42,282 nt of DNA, taken from positions 1 to 42,282 of the forward strand of contig CAZRQL010000026.1 of NCBI GenBank assembly GCA_964602415.1, written 5' to 3'. The notes beneath the pieces were generated by a model, which saw only the letters and a program-made list of their open reading frames with translations, ran no database searches and was not told the DNA's origin. Each line of letters starts with the position of its first letter. Positions within the stretch are counted from its first letter, which is position 1. The position numbers and the translations under genes were made by a program. Shown here in pieces: positions 1-8,356 of this stretch. The DNA comes from CAZRQL01 sp964602415 (GTDB taxonomy: Bacteria; Bacteroidota; Bacteroidia; Cytophagales; Flammeovirgaceae).

Positions 1-138
1 GAACTCCAGTCACAGACTTCTCAACAAGAAGTTCTTAATCAGTCTCTTGTTGTTTCAGAAAAAATTAAAATCTGCTCTCTTGAATTTTTGATGTGTTATG
101 GAGGACAAAAGGCTTACTCTTTGGCACAGGGACAGTAG
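1..138 (+). CDS. 3' end of an unidentified gene (partial)
   Basis: The first reading frame is open from the first base of the window to a TAG at 136-138, giving a 45-residue C-terminal fragment ending in CYGGQKAYSLAQGQ. The other two forward frames contain stops in the same stretch. The fragment ends 24 nt before gldF and is on the same strand, so it may be the upstream member of that operon. I do not recognise the family. The call rests only on the open frame and the context; a chance open frame of this length is possible. Confidence 0.5.
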   Translation, partial: ELQSQTSQQEVLNQSLVVSEKIKICSLEFLMCYGGQKAYSLAQGQ

Positions 139-162
139 TTTTGAAGTATAATCCATTTCTTT

Positions 163-891
163 ATGAATAAGGTTTTTATTATTGCTAAAAAAGAGGTTTC
201 GACTTTTTTTGATTCTCTGATTGCCTATGTCATTTTGTCAATTTTTTTGCTCTTGACGGGTTATTTTACTTGGGTGTGGACAAACAATGTGTTTTTTGTC
301 GGTCAGGCTTCTTTGCAGGTATTTTTTGAGATTTCTTATTGGACTTTTTTTGCTTTTGTGCCTGCCATTACGATGCGTGCGCTTTCGGAAGAGATGCGTG
401 CCGGAACACTCGAGCTGCTTAGTACCAAGGCTGTAACCGATTGGCAGATTGTCGTGGGTAAGTACCTGTCTTGTCTGGCTCTGCTGGGAGTGGCTTTGCT
501 TTGTACGTTGCCTTATTATATTACGTTGAGTTACTTGGGCAAAGTAGATCATGGAGCCACCGTAGGGGGTTACTTTGGTTTGTTGTTGCTTAGTTCGACT
601 TATATCGCATTGGGTGTTTTTTCCAGTAGCCTCACTTCCAATCAGATAGTAGCTTTTTTGATTACCTTGGGTTTTGGCTTTTTGTTTTTCTTTATTTTCG
701 AGTTGGCCTCTGTTGGCAGTAAAGGATTTTTGCGTGATATGCTCAGTTTTTTGAGTTTTAGAGTGCATTATGAAAGTGTCGCCAGAGGGGTTTTGGACGT
801 TAGAGACATAGTTTATTTTGCTTCAGTAACTTTTCTGGCTCTTTGGGGTTCGCAAATCATGCTTGGGAGTAGAAACTGGAAGAGCAAGTGA
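163..891 (+). CDS. gldF: Gliding motility-associated ABC transporter permease GldF
   Basis: 242-residue polytopic inner-membrane protein with about six hydrophobic segments. It begins with a short cytoplasmic amphipathic stretch (KKEVSTFFDSLIAYVI), and the conserved block PAITMRALSEEMRAGTLELL followed by TDWQIVVGKY is typical of GldF and related ABC-2 permeases. In Flavobacterium johnsoniae GldF works with GldG and the ATPase GldA and is needed for gliding; the transported substrate is not known. The length is normal for the family. The usual next gene, gldG, is missing: the next gene is mutL after an 86-nt gap. No Shine-Dalgarno sequence is visible. The family call is secure; whether the cell glides cannot be judged from this gene alone. 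Confidence 0.88.
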   Translation: MNKVFIIAKKEVSTFFDSLIAYVILSIFLLLTGYFTWVWTNNVFFVGQASLQVFFEISYWTFFAFVPAITMRALSEEMRAGTLELLSTKAVTDWQIVVGKYLSCLALLGVALLCTLPYYITLSYLGKVDHGATVGGYFGLLLLSSTYIALGVFSSSLTSNQIVAFLITLGFGFLFFFIFELASVGSKGFLRDMLSFLSFRVHYESVARGVLDVRDIVYFASVTFLALWGSQIMLGSRNWKSK

Positions 892-977
892 AATTTTCCA
901 AGCCCAAGGTTTTACTGTTTTTAAAGCCTTTGCCATGTGCTTAAAAGTTTTTGGGATGCCCTTAACAGCGCTTTATT

Positions 978-2735
978 ATGAAAGATGTTATCCAACTTCT
1001 GCCGGAGTCTTTGGCCAATCAAATAGCTGCTGGAGAGGTCGTGCAGCGTCCGGCTTCAGTGGTCAAAGAGTTGCTTGAGAACTCAATTGACGCTTCGGCC
1101 ACAGAAATATCACTGATAGTAAAAGATGCCGGAAAATCCCTTATCCAAATCATTGACAACGGCAAAGGTATGTCAGTAACCGACGCGCGAATGTGTTTTG
1201 AGCGACATGCCACATCCAAAATCGCAACCACCCAAGACTTATTCAATATCCGCACATTTGGGTTTAGGGGAGAGGCTTTGGCCTCAATAGCGGCGGTGGC
1301 GCAAGTAGAACTCAAGACCAAGCGGGCTGTAGATGAAGTAGGTACGCGGATACTCATCGAAGATTCCAAGGTCTTGCTCCAAGAGCCTGTTGCCACCCCC
1401 AATGGTACGCAGATTTTTGTCAGGAATCTTTTCTTCAATGTTCCGGCGCGGCGTAACTTCCTCAAATCCAATACAGCAGAGTGGAGGCACATTTTGGAAG
1501 AGTTTGTAAGGGTGGCTTTGGCGTATCCGCAAGTAGGGCTTTCTCTTTACCACAACGAAGAAGAAATCCACCAACTCGCTCCCCAAAATACCCTTGCCAA
1601 AAGGATAGTCGCGGTTTTGGGCAAAAGCTATCAGACCCAGCTCATCCCCGTAGAGCAGCAAACCGGCCTAATCAAGGTCAAAGGCTATCTTGGCAAGCCT
1701 GAAAATGCAAAAAAAACCAGAGGGGAGCAGTTTTTGTTCGTAAACAACCGTTTTGTCAGGCACAATTACCTCAACCATGCTATTTTCTCGGCCTATGAGG
1801 GCATTCTGCCCAAAGATTGTTACCCGTTTTTTCATCTAAACATCGAGATTGAACCCTTACATGTTGACATCAACGTTCACCCCACCAAAACCGAAGTCAA
1901 ATTTGACGATGAGAATTTTGTTTACAATTTTTTGAAAACAAGCGTACAAATGGCTTTGGCGACGTTGGGTGTAGCTTCGGCTATTGACTTTGGTCTCAAT
2001 GTCAATTACATAGAGGCTTTAGACAAACCTGTTAAGCCTTCTTATAGGCCGGATGTTCCGTCCAAAACTCCTGACTCCTCCCCAAAGTACTGGGAGAGAT
2101 TGTTTCCTGCAATTGAACAAGAAACACTTGACAATCAGCTAACGATAAAAGGATTGGATGACATTCCTGCACAGCCTCAAAAATGGCAAGCCCTGCAACT
2201 AAAAAATCGCTATATTGTTACTACTCTGCGCTCGGGTTTGGCTTTTATTGATTTGTTGGCTGCTTTGCAAAGAATTGATTATGAAAAAGCAATGGCTGCC
2301 TTTGACCGGATGGCGGCTTCTCAAAAGATTGCTTTTCCGGTAAGGGTAGAATTGGACGCTGCGGATGCAGCCCTTTTGCAGGAAAGATTGACCGACTTTA
2401 ATTGTCTGGGCTTTGATATTGAGGTGCTTGGCAAAGGCTCTTTTGCGATTTCGGGTATTCCGGCAGAGATGCCGGAAGGCTCTGAGAGTCAAGTCTTGCT
2501 TGAAGTGTTGGAACAGATTAAGGCTTCAGGCGAGAAAACCCTTCCCTTTCGGGAAAAGTTGGCGCGGGCTTATTGTCAGCAAGTGGCTTGGCGCAAACTC
2601 AAAAATTTTACCCCTCCTCAAGGGGAAACGATTGCTCAGCAACTGTTGGCTTGTCAAGCCCCCAATTACAGCCCTCAAGGGCAAAAGGCTTTGCTTATCG
2701 TTAGTTATGAAGAGATAGAGGAAATGTTCAAATGA
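978..2735 (+). CDS. mutL: DNA mismatch repair protein MutL
   Basis: 585 residues. The N-terminal GHKL ATPase domain is intact: ELLENSIDA (31-39) holds the catalytic Glu and Mg-binding Asn, followed by DNGKGM (60-65) and GFRGEALASI (95-104). The transducer domain follows, then a linker at about 340-400 and a C-terminal dimerisation domain. In most MutL proteins that lack a MutH partner this domain carries the metal-binding endonuclease motif DQHAxxExxxxE. Here the aligned stretch, from Asp425, reads DLLAALQRIDYE, so the Gln, His and first Glu are replaced. The late zinc-site region reads NYSPQGQK instead of CPHGRP. ATPase and dimerisation are likely intact; nicking activity is doubtful. The stop codon overlaps the next gene's start (ATGA), so the two are probably translationally coupled. 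Confidence 0.95.
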   Translation: MKDVIQLLPESLANQIAAGEVVQRPASVVKELLENSIDASATEISLIVKDAGKSLIQIIDNGKGMSVTDARMCFERHATSKIATTQDLFNIRTFGFRGEALASIAAVAQVELKTKRAVDEVGTRILIEDSKVLLQEPVATPNGTQIFVRNLFFNVPARRNFLKSNTAEWRHILEEFVRVALAYPQVGLSLYHNEEEIHQLAPQNTLAKRIVAVLGKSYQTQLIPVEQQTGLIKVKGYLGKPENAKKTRGEQFLFVNNRFVRHNYLNHAIFSAYEGILPKDCYPFFHLNIEIEPLHVDINVHPTKTEVKFDDENFVYNFLKTSVQMALATLGVASAIDFGLNVNYIEALDKPVKPSYRPDVPSKTPDSSPKYWERLFPAIEQETLDNQLTIKGLDDIPAQPQKWQALQLKNRYIVTTLRSGLAFIDLLAALQRIDYEKAMAAFDRMAASQKIAFPVRVELDAADAALLQERLTDFNCLGFDIEVLGKGSFAISGIPAEMPEGSESQVLLEVLEQIKASGEKTLPFREKLARAYCQQVAWRKLKNFTPPQGETIAQQLLACQAPNYSPQGQKALLIVSYEEIEEMFK

Positions 2736-3541
2736 TTGAGGTCAAACAACTGTGCGTAAAAGCAGGCAAAAAAGTCTTGCTTGAATCCATAAACTTTACC
2801 CTATCCTGCGGTAACATAACGGCAATCTTGGGAGCCAACGGGTCGGGTAAAACTACCTTGTTGCGGGCAATGGCCGGTAGTTTGAAGTCAGAGAGCGGCG
2901 ATATTCTTTACTCCGGTCGTCCTTTGGCCGGCTTTACAGCCCTTGAGCTTGCCAAAATTAGGGCTGTCATGTCGCAAAGCAATTCCATCGAAATTCCTTT
3001 CAAGGTTCACGAAGTGGTAATGATGGGACGCTACGCCCGATTTACCTACAAGCCTTCTGAGTTTGACCGCGATTGTGTGGACATGGCCATGAAGACTACA
3101 GGCGTTTATGGTTTTGCCGATAGGAATTTTAGCTCCCTATCTGGCGGAGAAAAACAGAGAGTGCATTTGGCTCGTGTATTAGCACAGATTTGGGACACAG
3201 AGAAAGGCTATTTGCTGCTCGATGAGCCAATTACTGCCCTTGATATTTATCACCAACACCAGATGATGGAATTGTTTTCTGTTATTGCAGCCAAAAATTT
3301 TGCCGTACTTTGTGTGCTCCACGACTTGAATATCGCCATGCAATACGCCAGCCATGCTTTGCTGCTTCATAAGGGCACACAGATTACATTTTCAACAGTC
3401 AATCAAGCACTTGTCCCATCTATCGTATCCCATGCTTTTCAAGTCCACTGCGAGCAGATTTACCTCAAAGACCAAGACCGACATTTGATGTATTTCATCG
3501 GAACCAGCGACCCGCTGGGGCGCAAAGCAGAAAAGGTCTGA
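2732..3541 (+). CDS. hmuV: Heme-type ABC transporter ATP-binding protein (HmuV-like)
   Basis: 269-residue ABC ATPase. It has Walker A GANGSGKT (34-41), Q-loop around MSQSNS (79-84), signature LSGGE (135-139), Walker B LLLDEP (160-165) and the switch His196 in VLHDLN. The sequence most resembles HmuV and the FecE-type ATPases that power import of heme, B12 or iron-siderophore with a BtuC-type permease. The start overlaps the mutL stop by four bases. No permease, binding protein or TonB receptor for this ATPase is adjacent, so the substrate is uncertain; its permease must be encoded elsewhere or it has another role. Confidence 0.8.
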   Translation: MIEVKQLCVKAGKKVLLESINFTLSCGNITAILGANGSGKTTLLRAMAGSLKSESGDILYSGRPLAGFTALELAKIRAVMSQSNSIEIPFKVHEVVMMGRYARFTYKPSEFDRDCVDMAMKTTGVYGFADRNFSSLSGGEKQRVHLARVLAQIWDTEKGYLLLDEPITALDIYHQHQMMELFSVIAAKNFAVLCVLHDLNIAMQYASHALLLHKGTQITFSTVNQALVPSIVSHAFQVHCEQIYLKDQDRHLMYFIGTSDPLGRKAEKV

Positions 3542-3623
3542 AGGCATCTAATCTTGGGGTTTGGATTTATTGTGTTTTAAAGCATTGAAAATAAGCAATA
3601 TATCTTGGTTTTAAAAAAAATAT

Positions 3624-3631
3624 TAGATTTG
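3624..3631 (+). promoter_or_regulatory. Possible -7 promoter box before the EnvC-like gene
   Basis: TAGATTTG matches the Bacteroidota -7 consensus TAnnTTTG and lies 18 nt before the start codon at 3650. The only nearby -33 candidate, TTG at 3605-3607, is spaced 16 instead of 19. Tentative. Confidence 0.3.
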
Positions 3632-3649
3632 TAAGCAAAACTCAAGACT

Positions 3650-4816
3650 ATGAAAATGTTTTTGATGGTTTTTGTGCTGGCTTCAAATCTTTATGCCCAA
3701 TCAGACCGCCAAACCTATGAAAAACTCATAGAAGAAACCAATGAGTTGCTCAATCAAATGCGTGAGGATCATTCTGCCAACCTTTCCCAACTACGGCTGC
3801 TCAACATCCAGTTGGCCAATAGGAGTAAATTGCTTGAGGGCATTCGCAGTGAAGTCAAACAAATTGATTATTCTATTGAACAGAGTAGTATCATTTTAGA
3901 AGCACTGCAACATGACCTCACACAGATTAAAAAAGAATATGCACACATGCTTTATACCAGCTCAAAATTGCAATCGGCTGACAAACTCTCTTACCTTTTT
4001 TCCAGTCAGAGCTTCAATGAGCTTTGGTCGCGATCTACCCACTTCAGGCAATACGCCCAAATGAGACGCAAGCAGATTGAGATCATCGAGAAAATAAGCT
4101 CACAGATTCAGGATAAAAACCAGTCTTTGGTGGCTTCGCGGCAGGCCAAATTTGTGCTGTTGCAAAAAGAACAAACCGCACTGAACGAATTTGCCAAGTT
4201 ACAGATTGCCCAAAGGAAGATGGTATCCGACCTCAAGTTCAAAGAAAACCAGTTGCTCAATGAACTGGAAAAATACCGCAAGCGGCTCCAAGAGACCGAT
4301 AAAATGCTCGAAATTCAGGTAGAAGAGGGGCTTGAGATGGTATCGGGAGGCAGAACGGCAGAAGGTGATATCCGCCTGTTGCCGGAGGCGGGCAAACTGG
4401 CCGCAAGTTTTCAAGCCAACAAAGGCAAGCTGGGTTGGCCTGTGCGGCACGGGGTGATTTCCTCAGAGTTTGGCAAGCAGCCTCACCCGGTTTTGGAAAA
4501 CATATTTGTAGAAAATAAAGGCATAGATATCAGAACCCAACAAGGAGAGGTGATTCGCGCTGTTTTTGAGGGTAAAGTAACGGCTGTTTCTACCGTGCCC
4601 GGTATGAACTATTTGGTACTTGTACAGCATGGAGACTATTTTTCTGTTTACGCCAACTTGGAAAAATCCTTTGTCAAAATAGGACAAAAGATTTCCGAAG
4701 GTCAAGAAATAGGAATTGTGTTTACCAGCCCTCAGGGTGTTAGTGAATTGCAGTTTCAGATATGGAGGGGCAACCAAAAGCTCAATCCTGCTTTATGGCT
4801 TAAAAAAACAAGATGA
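3650..4816 (+). CDS. EnvC-like murein hydrolase activator, M23/LytM domain
   Basis: 388 residues. A signal peptide (MKMFLMVFVLASNLYAQS) is followed by a long coiled-coil region (about 20-235) and a C-terminal LytM/peptidase M23 fold (about 260-388). This is the EnvC layout, in which the protein activates N-acetylmuramoyl-L-alanine amidases at the division site from the periplasm. The zinc ligands of active M23 peptidases are not kept: the HxxxD position reads NKGID, the YAHL position reads YANL and the HLHFEI position reads ELQFQI. It is therefore probably a non-enzymatic activator, as E. coli EnvC is. It is a single-gene unit convergent with dnaK. Confidence 0.85.
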   Translation: MKMFLMVFVLASNLYAQSDRQTYEKLIEETNELLNQMREDHSANLSQLRLLNIQLANRSKLLEGIRSEVKQIDYSIEQSSIILEALQHDLTQIKKEYAHMLYTSSKLQSADKLSYLFSSQSFNELWSRSTHFRQYAQMRRKQIEIIEKISSQIQDKNQSLVASRQAKFVLLQKEQTALNEFAKLQIAQRKMVSDLKFKENQLLNELEKYRKRLQETDKMLEIQVEEGLEMVSGGRTAEGDIRLLPEAGKLAASFQANKGKLGWPVRHGVISSEFGKQPHPVLENIFVENKGIDIRTQQGEVIRAVFEGKVTAVSTVPGMNYLVLVQHGDYFSVYANLEKSFVKIGQKISEGQEIGIVFTSPQGVSELQFQIWRGNQKLNPALWLKKTR

Positions 4817-4824
4817 AAAAAATA

Positions 4825-4856
4825 AAACCTATGAGGTATTAGAACCTCATAGGTTT
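4825..4856 (-). terminator. Rho-independent terminator of dnaK
   Basis: Perfect 13-bp inverted repeat (4825-4837 with 4844-4856) around a 6-nt loop. Read on the minus strand it is followed by TTATTTTTTT, so it fits termination of dnaK, whose stop is at 4877. On the plus strand, after the EnvC-like gene, no T-run follows. Confidence 0.85.
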
Positions 4857-4876
4857 GGGTATTAAAACAGGTAGAT

Positions 4877-6778
4877 TTATTTGCTTACTTCTTCGTATTC
4901 GACGTCAGTTACATTGTCGCCGCCTGATTTTGTGTCGTTTTGCGTTGGTTCTTGAGGTGATTGTTGTGCACCCGGGTTTGAATAAATTTCTTGTGAGGCA
5001 GCCGCCCAAGCCTGATTGAGTTTTTCCATGGCCAAATCAATGCCTGCCACATTTTGGGTAGCATGTGCATTTTTCAGGTCGGCAAGAGCGGATTCGACAG
5101 CCGATTTGTTGGAAGCTGACATCTTGTCTCCAAATTCTTTGATTTGTTTTTCAGTCTGGAAGATCATGGAGTCAGCTTGGTTGATTTTTTCAATTCGGTC
5201 GCGCTCTTGTTTGTCCCGCTCTTCGTTGGCTTTGGCTTCGTTTCTCATGCGCTCGATTTCCTCTTTTGAGAGACCTGAGGAAGCCTCGATACGAATTTTT
5301 TGCTCTTTGCCTGTGCCTTTGTCTATGGCGGTAACATTCAATATACCATTGGCATCAATATCAAAAATAACCTCAATTTGCGGAATTCCTCTGGGTGCGG
5401 GCGGAATACCGTCAAGATTGAACAAGCCTATGGTTTTATTGTCTTTGGCCATAGCCCGCTCTCCTTGCAGCACATGTATCTGTACGGAGGGCTGGTTGTC
5501 GGCAGCCGTTGAGAACACTTGCGATTTGCGGGTGGGTATGGTCGTATTGGATTCGATAAGTTTGGTCATTACGCCCCCCAAGGTTTCTATACCCAATGAA
5601 AGCGGTATTACGTCCAACAGCAAAACATCTTTGACTTCGCCTGTGAGCACACCGCCTTGTATGGCAGCCCCAATAGCCACAACTTCGTCAGGGTTTACGC
5701 TTTTGCTGGGTTTTTTGCCAAAAAACTTTTCAACTTCTTCTTGTATGCGGGGGATACGTGTCGAACCACCCACCAAGATGACTTCGTCTATATCGCTGGC
5801 TTTTACCCCTGCATCGGCCATGGCCTTGCGGCAAGGCTCAAGACAGCGGCGGAATAGGTCATCGCAGAGTTGTTCAAACTTGGCGCGGCTAAGTTTGCGC
5901 ACCAAGTGCTTAGGTATGCCGTTGACGGGCATGATATAAGGGAGATTGATTTCGGTTTCGGCAGAACTGGAGAGTTCAACTTTCGCTTTTTCGGCGGCTT
6001 CTTTGAGTCTTTGCAAAGCCATAGGGTCTTTTCTCAAATCAATGCCTTCATCACTTATGAACTCTTGTGCAAGCCAATCAATGATTTTTTGGTCGAAGTC
6101 ATCTCCACCCAAATGAATGTCTCCATTGGTTGATTTCACCTCAAATACACCGTCGCCCAGTTCAAGAATGGAAATATCGAAAGTGCCGCCTCCCAAGTCA
6201 AAAACAGCTACTTTCATGTCTTTGCCTCTTTTGTCCATGCCGTAAGCCAAGGCGGCTGCGGTAGGCTCGTTGATGATGCGCCGCACATTCAAGCCAGCGA
6301 TTTCACCTGCTTCTTTGGTGGCTTGGCGTTCTGCATCATTAAAATAGGCTGGTACGGTAATTACGGCTTCGGTTACGCTGGTTCCCAAATAGTCTTCAGC
6401 AGTTTGTTTCATCTTTTGTAAGATCATAGCTGAGATTTCTTGCGGGGTAAAATGACGCTCCCCGATTCTGACGCGGGGGGTATCATTGCTTCCTTTTTCC
6501 ACTTTGTATGAAACCATGCTTACCTCATTGACCACCTCAGAATATCTTTTACCCATAAATCGTTTTATGGAACTGACGGTATTGATAGGGTTGGTGATGG
6601 CTTGACGCTTGGCAGGGTCTCCAACTTTGCGCTCTCCTCGCCCTTCGTCAAGGAAACCAACAACTGATGGGGTAGTGCGCTTGCCTTCGCTGTTTTGTAT
6701 CACAATCGCTTCGCTACCCTCCATGACGGCGACACAAGAGTTGGTTGTGCCGAGGTCTATTCCAATGATTTTGCCCAT
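4877..6778 (-). CDS. dnaK: Molecular chaperone DnaK (Hsp70)
   Basis: 633 residues, full length. Hsp70 signatures are present: IGIDLGTTNSCVAV at the N-terminus, DLGGGTFDISIL in the nucleotide-binding domain, and ILVGGSTRIPRIQ. A substrate-binding domain, helical lid and the acidic C-terminal tail DVEYEEV follow; the tail is the EEVD-like end. DnaK binds exposed hydrophobic peptides in the cytoplasm in an ATP cycle driven by DnaJ and GrpE. Neither partner gene is adjacent; this is a single-gene unit with its own terminator. No CIRCE element is visible in the 164 nt upstream. Confidence 0.98.
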   Translation of the reverse strand: MGKIIGIDLGTTNSCVAVMEGSEAIVIQNSEGKRTTPSVVGFLDEGRGERKVGDPAKRQAITNPINTVSSIKRFMGKRYSEVVNEVSMVSYKVEKGSNDTPRVRIGERHFTPQEISAMILQKMKQTAEDYLGTSVTEAVITVPAYFNDAERQATKEAGEIAGLNVRRIINEPTAAALAYGMDKRGKDMKVAVFDLGGGTFDISILELGDGVFEVKSTNGDIHLGGDDFDQKIIDWLAQEFISDEGIDLRKDPMALQRLKEAAEKAKVELSSSAETEINLPYIMPVNGIPKHLVRKLSRAKFEQLCDDLFRRCLEPCRKAMADAGVKASDIDEVILVGGSTRIPRIQEEVEKFFGKKPSKSVNPDEVVAIGAAIQGGVLTGEVKDVLLLDVIPLSLGIETLGGVMTKLIESNTTIPTRKSQVFSTAADNQPSVQIHVLQGERAMAKDNKTIGLFNLDGIPPAPRGIPQIEVIFDIDANGILNVTAIDKGTGKEQKIRIEASSGLSKEEIERMRNEAKANEERDKQERDRIEKINQADSMIFQTEKQIKEFGDKMSASNKSAVESALADLKNAHATQNVAGIDLAMEKLNQAWAAASQEIYSNPGAQQSPQEPTQNDTKSGGDNVTDVEYEEVSK

Positions 6779-6896
6779 ATTATTAAGCTATGTATGCAGT
6801 TTTAGATTTAAATAATTTCAATCACCAATTGTGCCAATACAAACAACCGTGACAGAATGGCAGTTTGGGAAAAGGGCAAGGCATAGATAAACAAAA

Positions 6897-6921
6897 AGCC
6901 CGCTTTTCAACAAAGCAGGCT
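6897..6921 (-). terminator. Terminator after the small secreted DUF4177-like gene
   Basis: 10-bp stem (6897-6906 with 6912-6921) around a 5-nt loop. Its one imperfect pair becomes a G-U wobble in the minus-strand RNA, and the minus strand continues with TTTTTGT. It lies 22 nt past the stop codon at 6943. Confidence 0.75.
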
Positions 6922-6942
6922 ACTTATTGATATGAGTGGATG

Positions 6943-7332
6943 TTAGTTTTTGGCTCTCTTAAACAGGTAGCGGGTCAAAAATATACCAGTGCTTTTGTCT
7001 GCGCTATAAGAACCTGTTACCACTGAAGCCAATTCCCAGCCTTGAGAAGACAGTTGGTTGATTTTGGTGGCAATGGTTTGGTCATTGGCTCTGATGTTGC
7101 CAAAATTGATACCCACCATACTGAAAAAGTTTTCAAGTTTGATCTCTTCCAATTGGCCTTTGTCATCGGCAACCAAAAGGCGCGAACGTCCAAGTCCACC
7201 GGGTACAACCGATTCAATGGTAGTGATTTGAAGAAATTCATAAACGGTTCTGTTGCCTGTGTTCTCACCTTGGGCAAAAATTGAACTTGTACTAAGCAAC
7301 ACAAAAAGGAAAAGGGCGGAAATAGCTTTCAT
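6943..7332 (-). CDS. Small secreted protein, DUF4177-like
   Basis: 129 residues with a clear signal peptide (MKAISALFLFVLLSTSSIFAQ, about 1-21). The C-terminal part, INQLSSQGWELASVV followed by IFLTRYLFKR, has the pattern of DUF4177-type small domains (LNELGxEGWELVxV, then a strand ending FKR). The function of that domain is unknown. The product is expected in the periplasm or outside the cell. It is a single gene with its own terminator, divergent from the DUF368 gene. The DUF4177 link is from motif memory, not a search. Confidence 0.75.
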   Translation of the reverse strand: MKAISALFLFVLLSTSSIFAQGENTGNRTVYEFLQITTIESVVPGGLGRSRLLVADDKGQLEEIKLENFFSMVGINFGNIRANDQTIATKINQLSSQGWELASVVTGSYSADKSTGIFLTRYLFKRAKN

Positions 7333-7429
7333 GTGTTTAAAAATAGGTTTTGTGAAAATAATTTTTACAATAATAAGACAGAAATAATTTTCTCACAAAA
7401 TAAAAGGCAACAAAAATTCATAATATAAT

Positions 7430-7437
7430 TATTTTTG
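7430..7437 (+). promoter_or_regulatory. Possible -7 promoter box before the DUF368 gene
   Basis: TATTTTTG matches TAnnTTTG and ends only 4 nt before the ATG at 7442. If used, the mRNA would be leaderless. No TTTG or TTG is found at the -33 spacing, so this is weak. Confidence 0.28.
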
Positions 7438-7441
7438 ACCC

Positions 7442-8356
7442 ATGAAATTTAATATATTGCTTTATTTCAAAGGCTTGGCTATGGGTGCAGCCGATGTGGT
7501 GCCGGGTGTTTCTGGGGGGACGATTGCTTTTATCACGGGTATTTACGAAGAATTGCTCACATCAATCAAATCCTTTGATGCCAAAGCCCTTAGGCTGTTG
7601 CTTCATTTTAATATCAAAGATTTTGTCCAAAGGGTAAATCTTTTCTTTCTGGCAACTCTTTTTGCGGGTATATTGACTTCTATTGCATTGCTTTCCAGAC
7701 TGATTTTGTATTTGTTGGCTACTTACAAAGAATTGGTATGGGCTTTCTTTTTTGGGTTGGTGTTGGCATCTACTTTTTTGGTTATCTCACAAATCAGATC
7801 AAAGACAGTAGCGGTTTTTTTGTTTGGGCTTATTGGGGCTTTGGCGGCATACTTTATCACGGAAATGGGGCAAACCGAAACCCCCAACGAGTTGTGGTTT
7901 ATATTTTTATGTGGCTCAATTGCCATCTGCGCAATGATACTTCCGGGTATTTCGGGCAGTTTTATTTTGGTTCTTTTGGGCAAGTATGAGTACGTCTTTG
8001 GAGCTGTGAAGGAAGCCAAATTTGATGTATTGGGCATGTTTGCAGCGGGTTGCGTGGTAGGGCTTTTGGCGTTTTCGCATGTGCTGACTTGGTTGTTAAG
8101 AAAGTACCATGACCTAACGGTCGGGCTGTTGGCGGGATTTATGTTCGGCTCATTGAACAAAATTTGGCCATGGAAGCAGACTTTGCAAACTTATGTGGAC
8201 AGGCACGGCGTTGAAAAGCCTCTTATCCAAATCAACGTCAGCCCCTTTGCCTATCAAGGCGAATCCTATTTTTGGGCTTGTGTGTTGGTTTGTGTATTGG
8301 CGTTTGGTTTGGTCTATGCAATCGAAAACTTGGGTAAAAAATTAAAACTTGGCTAA
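7442..8356 (+). CDS. DUF368 membrane protein (PopT-type undecaprenyl-phosphate translocase candidate)
   Basis: 304-residue polytopic membrane protein with about eight hydrophobic segments. The opening KGLAMGAADVVPGVSGGTIAFITGIYEEL and the internal repeat-like MILPGISGSFILVLLGKYEY are the hallmarks of DUF368. Members of this family (PopT) have been linked to recycling of undecaprenyl phosphate across the inner membrane for cell-wall synthesis, a role shared with DedA proteins; the assignment here is by family only. The stop overlaps the TTG start of the next gene, so the two are probably coupled. Confidence 0.85.
   Translation: MKFNILLYFKGLAMGAADVVPGVSGGTIAFITGIYEELLTSIKSFDAKALRLLLHFNIKDFVQRVNLFFLATLFAGILTSIALLSRLILYLLATYKELVWAFFFGLVLASTFLVISQIRSKTVAVFLFGLIGALAAYFITEMGQTETPNELWFIFLCGSIAICAMILPGISGSFILVLLGKYEYVFGAVKEAKFDVLGMFAAGCVVGLLAFSHVLTWLLRKYHDLTVGLLAGFMFGSLNKIWPWKQTLQTYVDRHGVEKPLIQINVSPFAYQGESYFWACVLVCVLAFGLVYAIENLGKKLKLG

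Noticed and set aside
238..768. Open frame of 176 codons opposite gldF
   Set aside because: Antisense to a clear membrane protein; the Gln/Lys/Thr-rich product is the expected complement of membrane-helix codons.
5016..5939. Long open frame (307 codons) on the plus strand opposite dnaK
   Set aside because: It lies wholly antisense to dnaK, has a low-complexity Ser/Leu-rich product typical of an antisense shadow, and has no promoter or family match.
6795..6842. TTGGCACAATTGG-like sequence upstream of dnaK as a sigma-54 promoter
   Set aside because: The GG and GC elements do not have the fixed spacing and the TTGC part is missing.
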